A DNA stretch of 7,132 nucleotides from UBA7485 sp050945075 (lineage in GTDB: Bacteria; Bacillota; Clostridia; Eubacteriales; Eubacteriaceae): NCBI GenBank assembly GCA_050945075.1, contig JBMNSG010000122.1:1-7132 (forward strand). The letters run 5' to 3'. Shown here piece after piece: positions 1-4,866 of this stretch (positions are counted from its first letter, which is position 1; the number at the start of each line of letters is the position of its first letter). The notes under the pieces were generated by a model. That model had not been told where the DNA came from. It searched no databases and worked only from the letters and a program-made list of their open reading frames with translations. The translations under genes and the position numbers were made by a program.

Positions 1-261
1 GTACTGACTTCCCAGCACGATCAGTCCTTCGCCAAGTCCGGAAATCGTGAATGACTGGAGAATGAACTGGATCTGGTTGACTGCTGCTGCTCCCGACAGT
101 GCAGACTGGCTCCATGATCCCAGCATGACAGTATCTGCTACATTAACACTGCAGGTGATCATGTTCTGCAGGAGCATTAACCCGGTGAGACTGAAAAACA
201 TCCGATAGAAATTACGGTCATGAGAGAAGAAGCTTGTTTTGTTTTCATATAATCGGTTCAT
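1..261 (-). CDS. MATE family multidrug/sodium antiporter, N-terminal fragment (runs off left edge)
   Basis: This reading frame is open for 87 codons from an ATG at 261 down to the window edge, so the C-terminal four fifths or so of a roughly 440-460 residue pump is missing. The visible part has a short basic N-terminus, a first hydrophobic helix at about residues 20-48 with the pattern LLQNMITCSVNVADTVMLG, and a second at about 58-85 with AVNQIQFILQSF followed by GLGEGLIVLGSQY. This spacing of a Q-N, a D-T-x-M-(L/I)-G and a final G-x-Q-Y is typical of MATE (MOP superfamily) exporters, which use Na+ or H+ gradients to expel drugs and metabolites across the inner membrane. A GAGAAG ribosome binding site at 272-277 immediately follows the marR stop, 16 bp upstream, so the two genes are probably co-transcribed and translationally coupled. 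The substrate cannot be inferred. Confidence 0.8.
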   Translation of the reverse strand, partial: MNRLYENKTSFFSHDRNFYRMFFSLTGLMLLQNMITCSVNVADTVMLGSWSQSALSGAAAVNQIQFILQSFTISGLGEGLIVLGSQY

Positions 262-277
262 ACATATTATACTTCTC

Positions 278-724
278 TCATGATTCGGCTTTTGCTTTTT
301 TCAGTGTATGGTAATTGGTATCGATAATGCTGTACAGTAAGCATTTTAGAGATTCCTGCTCAGCGACGGAGAAATTTCTTAAAATTTCATCATTAACGCG
401 GCCGGTAATATCAAGTACAGGTCTTTCCAGCCTGCAGCCGGCTGGTGTTATGGTAATTCTGACCTCGCGACGGTCGCGCAATCCGACTTCTCTGGTAATG
501 AGACCCTTTTTCTCCATACGGTCGAGAATACCCGAAACAGTGGAAGTTTCCAGGTTCAGTTTTTCAGCAATTTTTTTAGGCGTGTTAATCCCTGTTTGCC
601 AGAGAACCCTGAGTACACTATATTGTGAAGGACTGATGTCATAAGGAGCCAGTTCCTGTTTCAGGTACAGGAAAACATTATGCTGGGCAGCAGTCAGCAG
701 GAAATTGAATTCTTTCAGTTCCAT
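278..724 (-). CDS. MarR family winged-helix transcriptional regulator
   Basis: The product is 148 residues, the normal size for a MarR protein. N- and C-terminal helices (about 1-30 and 105-145) would form the dimer interface. The winged helix-turn-helix lies between: a helix from about 33 (SPSQYSVLRVLW), the pair TPKKIAEKLNLETSTVSGILDRMEKKG (48-74) containing the recognition helix, and a wing at about 78-94 with the family's D-R-R signature at residues 84-86 followed by VRITIT. Such proteins bind short palindromes as dimers and usually repress themselves and a neighbouring transporter until a small ligand is bound. The MATE pump 16 bp downstream on the same strand is the obvious target. The start at 724 is supported by AGAAAGGA a few bases upstream. 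A terminator at 848-873 separates it from the acyl-CoA dehydrogenase operon, so it should have its own promoter in 725-847. The ligand is unknown. Confidence 0.9.
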   Translation of the reverse strand: MELKEFNFLLTAAQHNVFLYLKQELAPYDISPSQYSVLRVLWQTGINTPKKIAEKLNLETSTVSGILDRMEKKGLITREVGLRDRREVRITITPAGCRLERPVLDITGRVNDEILRNFSVAEQESLKCLLYSIIDTNYHTLKKAKAES

Positions 725-761
725 CGGAACATTCCTTTCTAAAAGAACAGCGCTTTACAGG

Positions 762-782
762 CCGCATAGCCTGCTTATGCGG
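762..782. promoter_or_regulatory. Perfect 7-bp inverted repeat upstream of marR, candidate MarR operator
   Basis: CCGCATA (762-768) and TATGCGG (776-782) are perfect inverted repeats around a 7-nt centre, giving a 21-bp dyad that ends 38 bp upstream of the marR start. MarR dimers typically bind palindromes of about 16-20 bp near their own promoter, so an autoregulatory operator is the simplest reading. A hairpin in the marR leader is the alternative. A second, weaker dyad, GACAG (801-805) with CTGTC (815-819), lies further upstream. I could not identify a convincing -35/-10 pair for marR in this 178-bp gap. Confidence 0.4.
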
Positions 783-847
783 AGTTTACTAATCTGTGGT
801 GACAGGCTCACAATCTGTCTGTGGCATATGAGAGCTTTCCTGTACAG

Positions 848-873
848 AAAAAGGGATGATTTGAAATCATCCC
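848..873 (-). terminator. Rho-independent terminator of the crt-pct-acd operon
   Basis: GGGATGATTT (853-862) and AAATCATCCC (864-873) are perfect 10-bp arms around one base, so the RNA would fold an 8- to 9-bp stem with a small loop. Read on the minus strand, the hairpin is followed directly by five Ts (852-848). It starts about 29 nt past the acyl-CoA dehydrogenase stop codon. On the plus strand the hairpin is followed by CCC rather than a T-tract, so it should act only on the minus-strand transcript. Confidence 0.88.
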
Positions 874-901
874 CCCAAATAAATATCAGTTACCGGACAC
901 T

Positions 902-2041
902 CTATCTGAATAAAGAACCGGAAATAATCAGTTTCTGAATTTCGTTGGTGCCTTCATAAATCTGAGTGATTTTGGCATCGCGCATCATCCGTTCGACGTG
1001 ATAGTCTTTCATATAACCGTTCCCGCCAAGCATCTGAACGGCTTCTGTTGTCACGTCCATAGCGGCATTGGTACACAGAAGTTTAGCTTTGGCAGCTGAC
1101 TGTGAATAGGGTCTTCCTTCAGATTTGTCGAGTGCAGCCTTGTAGAGCATATATTTGGCCTGTTCAATCTGGCATTCCAGTTCAGCCATTTTAAATGCCA
1201 GATACTGGTTGCGATACAGTGGCTTCCCAAACTGCTGACGCTGGATCAGATACTTGCGGGCTATTTCAAATGCACCTTCTGCGAGACCCAGGCCCTGAGC
1301 TGCTACGCCAATGCGGCCGCCATCCAGAGCTTTCATAGCGGTTTTGAATCCCTTGCCTTCTTCGCCGATCAGATTTTCTGCGGGGACAATGCAGTTTTCA
1401 AAAATCAGTTCAGAAACCTGAGCAGAACGGATGCCCATTTTATCTTCAATTTTACCGATTGAGAATCCGGGCATATCGCGTTTGACCAGGAAGCAGGAAA
1501 GACCCTTGTTTTTCAGTTCCGGTTGAGTCAGCGCGTAAACAGCATAATAATCAGCAAGCGGACCGTTGGTGTTGAAGCATTTTGCACCATTCAGGATATA
1601 ATGATCGCCTTCTTTTACGGCTGTCGTAATACATCCGCCGGCATCTGAACCTGCATTGGGTTCTGTCAGACCGAAGGCACCGAAGCTTCTGCCGCTCAGA
1701 ACATCGGGAAGGAACGCTTTTTTCTGTTCTTCAGAAGCGCCATTGTCGATGCTTCCGCCATACAGAGAGGTGGATACCGAATAGGAAATGGCTGCAGAAC
1801 CGTCTACCTTGGCGATTTCTTCGACAGCGATGGCGTAATCGAGGTAGTCTCCGCCCTGTCCGCCGTATTCGGTCGGATAGGGAAGTCCGATCAGTCCGAG
1901 TTCGCCCATCTTTTTGTACTGTTCCACCGGGAAGGTGCTGCTTTCATCGCGTTCACGAACTCCCGGCAGCAGTTCTTTTTCTGCAAAGTCACGAACCATT
2001 TTCTGAAGCGCAACTCTATGTGGTTCTAATTCAAAATTCAT
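902..2041 (-). CDS. Short-chain acyl-CoA dehydrogenase (butyryl-CoA dehydrogenase-like; possible acrylyl-CoA reductase)
   Basis: This is a complete 379-residue FAD enzyme of the acyl-CoA dehydrogenase family, the usual length for bacterial short-chain members. The N-terminal helical domain (1-120) is followed by the FAD/substrate signature GAFGLTEPNAGSDAGG at 121-136 and a beta domain to about 230. The C-terminal helical domain contains the RxQFGKPL-type segment (268-275) and QMLGGNGYMKDYHVERMMRDAK (336-357). E363 in IYEGTNEIQ aligns with the catalytic base of butyryl- and medium-chain enzymes. In fermenters such enzymes run as enoyl-CoA reductases with electrons from ETF, and closely related proteins reduce crotonyl-CoA or acrylyl-CoA. 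The chain-length preference cannot be read from motifs. The gene is last in the operon, 27 bp after the CoA-transferase, with AAAGGAG upstream of the start. No etfAB is in the window. Confidence 0.93.
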   Translation of the reverse strand: MNFELEPHRVALQKMVRDFAEKELLPGVRERDESSTFPVEQYKKMGELGLIGLPYPTEYGGQGGDYLDYAIAVEEIAKVDGSAAISYSVSTSLYGGSIDNGASEEQKKAFLPDVLSGRSFGAFGLTEPNAGSDAGGCITTAVKEGDHYILNGAKCFNTNGPLADYYAVYALTQPELKNKGLSCFLVKRDMPGFSIGKIEDKMGIRSAQVSELIFENCIVPAENLIGEEGKGFKTAMKALDGGRIGVAAQGLGLAEGAFEIARKYLIQRQQFGKPLYRNQYLAFKMAELECQIEQAKYMLYKAALDKSEGRPYSQSAAKAKLLCTNAAMDVTTEAVQMLGGNGYMKDYHVERMMRDAKITQIYEGTNEIQKLIISGSLFR

Positions 2042-2068
2042 ATTATCTCCTTTGTTTTCTTCAGGCTG

Positions 2069-3619
2069 TTATTTCAGCCCCATAGGCTGTTCGCGGAATA
2101 TCCGCGCGTCCATCAGTTTTACGTTTTTGTCTGTTTTGGGAACAAATTCCATCTGATCCAGAATATCTTTCTGCAGATCAATACCCGGTGCGATTTCGGT
2201 CAGGTAAACACCATCCGGGCGCAGTTCAAAAACAGCGCGTTCAGTAATATACATAACAGGCTGGCCGACTTTGTTGGCATATTCTCCGGAAAATGTGATT
2301 TGTTCGACATCTTTCAGGAATTTTTTTACTTTTCCCTCCCGGGTGATGGTAATACCGCTGTCTGAAATATCTGCTTTCATGCCGCCTGCCGTAAAGGTGC
2401 CGCAATAGAACACTTTTTTCGCGTTCTGGGTAATGTTAATGAAGCCTCCGCAACCGGCAATGCGCGGACCGAATTTGGAAACATTGATGTTTCCGTGTTC
2501 ATCTGCCTGCGCCAGTCCCAGAAAAGCCAGATCGACACCGCCGCCATCGTAAAAATCGAACTGGATACTCTGATCCAGGATTGCATCCGCATTCCTGGAA
2601 GCTCCAAACTGTGATCCACCCATCGGAATTCCGCCGACAGGACCAGCTTCAACAGTCAGCGTCATATAGTCACTGATTCCTTCTTCGCTGGCCACCCTGG
2701 ATATATATTCCGGAATACCGATGCCCAGATTTACAACGGAGTCTTCTTTCAGCTCCAGCGCAGCCCGGCGTCCGATTATTTTTTTGGGACAGAGCTCATC
2801 TGCTTCAGTTGCGCCGTCCGGTGCTTTGCATTCTCCGGTAAGGGTCGAGTCAAATTCATGCCCGAAGCACTGTTCATGTTCACCAGCCCCGGCTAAAACG
2901 ACAGCATCTACATAAATACGCGGGATCTTTACCAGACGGGGATCAAGGCTTCCGCTTTTTACGATTTTTTCAACCTGTACAATTACTTTGCCGCCGCTGT
3001 TTCTGGCTGCCTGGGCAATAGCAGTTGAATCGAGGGAAGCAACCTCATGTTCTACCGAAATATTGCCATATTCATCTGCATAAGATCCCCGGATCATTGC
3101 TACGTCAATGGGGACGGATTTATAAAGAAGACAGTCACGGCCAGAAATTTCAACGTGTTCAACAAGATCTTCGGTGGTGATCCTGTTGAGTCTGCCGCCC
3201 TGGTTTAACGGGTCAACAAAGGTGTTGAGGCCAACATGGGTGATCGTTCCGGGACGACCAGCGGCAATATCCCTGAACAATTGTGAGATCGTTCCCTGCG
3301 GGAGATTATAGCCTTCGATCTGTTCGGCATTAACCATTTTTCCCAGTTCGGGAACCATGTTCCAATGGCCGCCGACTACGCGCTTGACCATACCCTGATG
3401 GGCAAAATGGTCAGCACCGCTGCCGTCCCGGTTTCCCTGTGCTGCAGCATAATAAAGAGTCAGGCCGGATGGTTCACCGGTTTCGAGAAAACGCTTTTCA
3501 AGAGCTTTCGTCAGAGTTTCGGGACAACAGCTTCCGACAAATCCTCCTGTAACAACTGTTTGACCGCTCTTGACCATATCAGCTGCTTCTGCGCCTGTTA
3601 TGACTGGTATCTTCTTCAT
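2069..3619 (-). CDS. Propionate/acetate-type CoA-transferase (family I, fused alpha-beta)
   Basis: The product is 516 residues, close to the 517-524 of the Megasphaera and Anaerotignum (Clostridium) propionicum propionate CoA-transferases, and belongs to family I CoA-transferases with alpha and beta halves on one chain. The alpha half (1-270) carries TGGFVG at 24-29 and ends with GECKAPDGA. The beta half (from about 278) has KKIIGRRAALEL, the NLGIGIPEY motif (297-305), and E324 in TVEAGPVGGIPMGG, matching the glutamate that forms the glutamyl-CoA thioester in this family. The SKFG and CGGFINITQ segments (381-397) are also typical. It exchanges CoA between acetyl- or propionyl-CoA and short acids such as propionate, lactate, acrylate, 3-hydroxypropionate or butyrate, and it works in the cytoplasm. 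Its AGGAG overlaps the crotonase stop codon, with only 9 nt between the genes, indicating tight coupling. Exact substrate preference is inference from context. Confidence 0.92.
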   Translation of the reverse strand: MKKIPVITGAEAADMVKSGQTVVTGGFVGSCCPETLTKALEKRFLETGEPSGLTLYYAAAQGNRDGSGADHFAHQGMVKRVVGGHWNMVPELGKMVNAEQIEGYNLPQGTISQLFRDIAAGRPGTITHVGLNTFVDPLNQGGRLNRITTEDLVEHVEISGRDCLLYKSVPIDVAMIRGSYADEYGNISVEHEVASLDSTAIAQAARNSGGKVIVQVEKIVKSGSLDPRLVKIPRIYVDAVVLAGAGEHEQCFGHEFDSTLTGECKAPDGATEADELCPKKIIGRRAALELKEDSVVNLGIGIPEYISRVASEEGISDYMTLTVEAGPVGGIPMGGSQFGASRNADAILDQSIQFDFYDGGGVDLAFLGLAQADEHGNINVSKFGPRIAGCGGFINITQNAKKVFYCGTFTAGGMKADISDSGITITREGKVKKFLKDVEQITFSGEYANKVGQPVMYITERAVFELRPDGVYLTEIAPGIDLQKDILDQMEFVPKTDKNVKLMDARIFREQPMGLK

Positions 3620-3628
3620 GATCTTCTC

Positions 3629-4405
3629 CTAAAAGTCTTTCAGATCGGCTTTGCGTTTTTCAAGAAAAGCAGTCATGCCTTCTTTTTTATCAGCGGTCGA
3701 AAATGCCAGTCCGAACAGATCGGCTTCAAACTTGCAGCCGGATGCCAGATCAACATCCAGTCCGGTATTGATTGAAGATTTTGCCAGGGATACAGCATAG
3801 CTGGCTTTGCTCAGAATAACAGCTGCCATGCTTTTGCAGGCATCCATTAATTCTGCTTTCGGCACAACTTTATTAGCCAGACCAATACGGTAAGCTTCCT
3901 GCGCATCAATCTGAGCAGTAGTGAAGATCATTTCCTTGGCGCGTCCTTTACCGACCAGACGGGGAAGGCGCTGTGTTCCACCAAAGCCGGGCAGTATTCC
4001 CAGATTGACTTCAGGCTGACCGAATTTTGCATTGTCCGCAGCAATACGGATGTCACAGGCCATAGACAGTTCACATCCGCCGCCAAGGGCGTAGCCGTTC
4101 ACAGCAGCGATGGTAACCTGCGGCATATTTTCCAGTTCAGCAAAAGCTTCATGCGCGAGCTGGCACATGGCACGGCCTTCTGCCGGTGTACCATTGACCA
4201 TTTCAGAGATGTCTGCTCCGGCAACAAAGGCCTTTTCTCCGGAACCGGTTACGATTACGACTCTTACGTCTTTACGGCCGGCAATTTCCTTTGTCAGCGC
4301 TTTTAACTCTGCCAGTGTTTCACTGTTCAGGGCATTCAGCGATTTTGGACGGTTGATCGTGATAACACCGATTTGTCCATCGACATCAAACAACAGATTG
4401 TTCAT
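3629..4405 (-). CDS. Enoyl-CoA hydratase / crotonase (candidate 3-hydroxypropionyl-CoA dehydratase)
   Basis: This is a complete crotonase-fold enzyme of 258 residues; numbering here is from an upstream in-frame ATG at 4408. The oxyanion-hole loop KAFVAGADISEM is at 59-70, and GYALGGGCELSMACDIRIA (105-123) supplies the second backbone NH (G110). Both catalytic glutamates of true hydratases are present: E113 in GGGCEL and E133 in FGQPEVNLGILPGFGGTQRL. It should therefore hydrate or dehydrate short CoA thioesters (crotonyl-CoA/3-hydroxybutyryl-CoA or acrylyl-CoA/3-hydroxypropionyl-CoA) rather than act as an isomerase or decarboxylase. It is the first gene of the operon. No 3-hydroxyacyl-CoA dehydrogenase or thiolase accompanies it, so a dedicated butyrate operon is less likely. 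I chose the second of two tandem ATGs because GGAGG lies 6 nt from it but only 3 nt from the first. Confidence 0.93.
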   Translation of the reverse strand: MNNLLFDVDGQIGVITINRPKSLNALNSETLAELKALTKEIAGRKDVRVVIVTGSGEKAFVAGADISEMVNGTPAEGRAMCQLAHEAFAELENMPQVTIAAVNGYALGGGCELSMACDIRIAADNAKFGQPEVNLGILPGFGGTQRLPRLVGKGRAKEMIFTTAQIDAQEAYRIGLANKVVPKAELMDACKSMAAVILSKASYAVSLAKSSINTGLDVDLASGCKFEADLFGLAFSTADKKEGMTAFLEKRKADLKDF

Positions 4406-4411
4406 CATTAA

Positions 4412-4416
4412 CCTCC
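4412..4416 (-). promoter_or_regulatory. Ribosome binding site of the crotonase gene, decides between tandem ATGs
   Basis: GGAGG on the minus strand stands 3 nt before the ATG at 4408 and 6 nt before the ATG at 4405. Normal spacing of about 5-9 nt favours 4405. The two options differ by one methionine. Confidence 0.7.
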
Positions 4417-4536
4417 ATAGAATATGATGATTTCATGTTTATCAAATGGTGGGCACACGATTATTCATATACAGCATGTGTGGATAGAGAGAGAAGCTGT
4501 GAGCGTGCATGCCTTTCTTTGATAAGCACACTTTAC

Positions 4537-4565
4537 ACTATATAGCGTGCAAATGGAATAGTAAA
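4537..4565 (-). promoter_or_regulatory. Candidate promoter of the crotonase-CoA-transferase-acyl-CoA dehydrogenase operon
   Basis: On the minus strand, TTTACT (4565-4560, 4 of 6 to the sigma-A -35 consensus) is separated by 17 nt from TATAGT (4542-4537, 5 of 6 to -10). The spacer contains TTGCACGC, and a GCACAC on the plus strand lies just past the -10, so the promoter is bracketed by copies of the repeated word. It would give a leader of about 125 nt. A rival is a perfect TATAAT at 4627-4622 with a poor -35 (AATACA, 4650-4645). Confidence 0.42.
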
Positions 4566-4621
4566 AATCAAATTTGAAACAAATCAAGCACGCATAAACG
4601 CACATATATAAAAACCCTTCT

Positions 4622-4650
4622 ATTATATGCACATTTAAAAAGGCTGTATT
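4622..4650 (-). promoter_or_regulatory. Alternative upstream promoter for the crotonase operon
   Basis: A perfect -10 hexamer TATAAT at 4627-4622 (minus strand) lies 17 nt after AATACA (4650-4645), which matches only half of the -35 consensus. In such AT-rich DNA a lone TATAAT is expected fairly often, so this is a weaker call than the downstream candidate. Activator help would be needed if it is used. Confidence 0.22.
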
Positions 4651-4672
4651 AAGTGTAAAGTGCGTTCTAAAT

Positions 4673-4687
4673 ATGAAAACGAAAGAA
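4673..4687 (+). promoter_or_regulatory. cre-like catabolite control site (one mismatch)
   Basis: ATGAAAACGAAAGAA matches the Bacillus CcpA consensus WTGNAANCGNWNNCW at 14 of 15 positions; position 14 is A instead of C. Placement upstream of a sugar-alcohol catabolic operon suits carbon catabolite control. The consensus is degenerate and the region A-rich, so a chance match is quite possible. Confidence 0.25.
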
Positions 4688-4749
4688 AACACCTTAAATC
4701 ATTGAAAATAAAATCATCATCTTGTAAATTTCAGAATAGACAATAAGTA

Positions 4750-4778
4750 TTGCACGCAGAGTCGGAGCGTGCTATGAT
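4750..4778 (+). promoter_or_regulatory. Predicted iolC promoter with extended -10
   Basis: TTGCAC (4750-4755) is followed after 17 nt by TATGAT (4773-4778), one mismatch from TATAAT, and TGC directly before the -10 makes the TGn extended motif. Transcription would start near 4785, leaving a leader of about 80 nt before iolC. The -35 matches only 3 of 6, which the extended -10 could offset. Confidence 0.65.
4752..4772. promoter_or_regulatory. Operator-like dyad inside the iolC promoter
   Basis: GCACGC (4752-4757) and GCGTGC (4767-4772) are perfect inverted half-sites around 9 nt. The 21-bp dyad runs from within the -35 box up to the base before the -10 box. A protein bound there would block RNA polymerase, so a repressor operator is the natural reading. 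The same hexamer recurs around the divergent crotonase-operon promoter. Confidence 0.6.
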
Positions 4779-4792
4779 TAAGTCATCGAAAG

Positions 4793-4820
4793 AAAGCACA
4801 GTAAATAATAAAAAAGCACA
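4793..4820 (+). repeat. AAAGCACA direct repeats, 20 bp apart
   Basis: AAAGCACA occurs at 4793-4800 and again at 4813-4820, start to start 20 bp, close to two helical turns, so both copies would face the same side of the helix. They sit just past the predicted iolC transcription start and resemble the GCACRC words elsewhere in the region. Confidence 0.4.
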
Positions 4821-4823
4821 TTA

Positions 4824-4850
4824 GAACGCACTGCAATGAAAGATGCGTTC
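4824..4850 (+). other. Stem-loop in the iolC leader just before the ribosome binding site
   Basis: GAACGCA (4824-4830) and TGCGTTC (4844-4850) are perfect 7-bp arms around a 13-nt loop, ending 5 nt before the Shine-Dalgarno. It may be an RNA hairpin that affects translation or mRNA stability, or a DNA-level operator dyad, because the arms are the same word as the 12-bp repeat. No T-tract follows, so it is not a terminator. Confidence 0.4.
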
Positions 4851-4855
4851 ACACC

Positions 4856-4861
4856 AGGAGG
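4856..4861 (+). promoter_or_regulatory. Ribosome binding site fixing the iolC start
   Basis: A perfect AGGAGG stands 5 nt before the ATG at 4867. The frame is also open from an earlier ATG at 4843, but that codon lies in the leader hairpin and has no ribosome binding site, so 4867 is the start. Confidence 0.88.
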
Positions 4862-4866
4862 AAAAC

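Larger units (their letters stand above)
4529..4662. repeat. 11-bp inverted repeat pair in the divergent region
   Basis: CACTTTACACT at 4529-4539 recurs as its exact complement AGTGTAAAGTG at 4652-4662, about 123 bp away. The left copy overlaps the predicted transcription start region of the crotonase operon. The right copy overlaps the left end of a 12-bp repeat shared with the iolC leader. Candidate paired protein-binding sites. Confidence 0.5.
4659..4832. repeat. 12-bp inverted repeat pair in the divergent region
   Basis: AGTGCGTTCTAA at 4659-4670 is the exact reverse complement of TTAGAACGCACT at 4821-4832, 162 bp away. A shorter part of the same word (TGCGTTC) recurs at 4844-4850. The copies flank the predicted iolC promoter, as expected for sites bridged by a DNA-looping repressor, though a shared half-site family is enough to explain them. 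Confidence 0.5.
4409..4866. promoter_or_regulatory. Divergent AT-rich intergenic regulatory region between the crotonase operon and iolC
   Basis: This long gene-free stretch separates two operons transcribed away from each other. It is much more AT-rich than the flanking genes. GCACGC or its complement GCGTGC occurs exactly five times (4503, 4545, 4588, 4752, 4767). Related words are GCACAC (4453, 4526), GCACAT (4600, 4629, 4816), GCACAG (4796) and AACGCAC or GTGCGTT (4598, 4660, 4825). Longer matches link distant parts: an 11-bp and a 12-bp inverted repeat. Predicted promoters for both directions lie inside. I read it as a multi-site operator array for one regulator, probably acting on both operons. 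The regulator family cannot be named from the sites. No credible protein-coding gene or RNA gene is seen. Confidence 0.6.

Noticed and set aside
3365..3775. 136-codon plus-strand open frame spanning the crotonase/CoA-transferase junction
   Set aside because: It is antisense to two strongly supported genes and has no recognisable domain or ribosome binding site.
902..4405. Classical butyrate synthesis operon
   Set aside because: Thiolase, 3-hydroxybutyryl-CoA dehydrogenase and ETF genes are absent, and the operon boundaries are visible on both sides. The enzymes could still handle C4 substrates.
4386..4436. Short upstream open frame of 16 codons overlapping the crotonase start
   Set aside because: Its ATG at 4436 has no ribosome binding site, and a frame this short arises easily by chance.
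4465..4692. Minus-strand 75-codon open frame in the divergent region starting with GTG
   Set aside because: It has a non-ATG start, only AAGG directly abutting that start, and a biased, low-complexity composition. It overlaps the repeated words and predicted promoters, so it is almost certainly non-coding.
4843..4866. Eight-codon N-terminal extension of IolC from an ATG at 4843
   Set aside because: The ATG lies inside the leader hairpin without a ribosome binding site, whereas the ATG at 4867 has a perfect AGGAGG at 5 nt. The extra residues would simply be a translation of the Shine-Dalgarno region.
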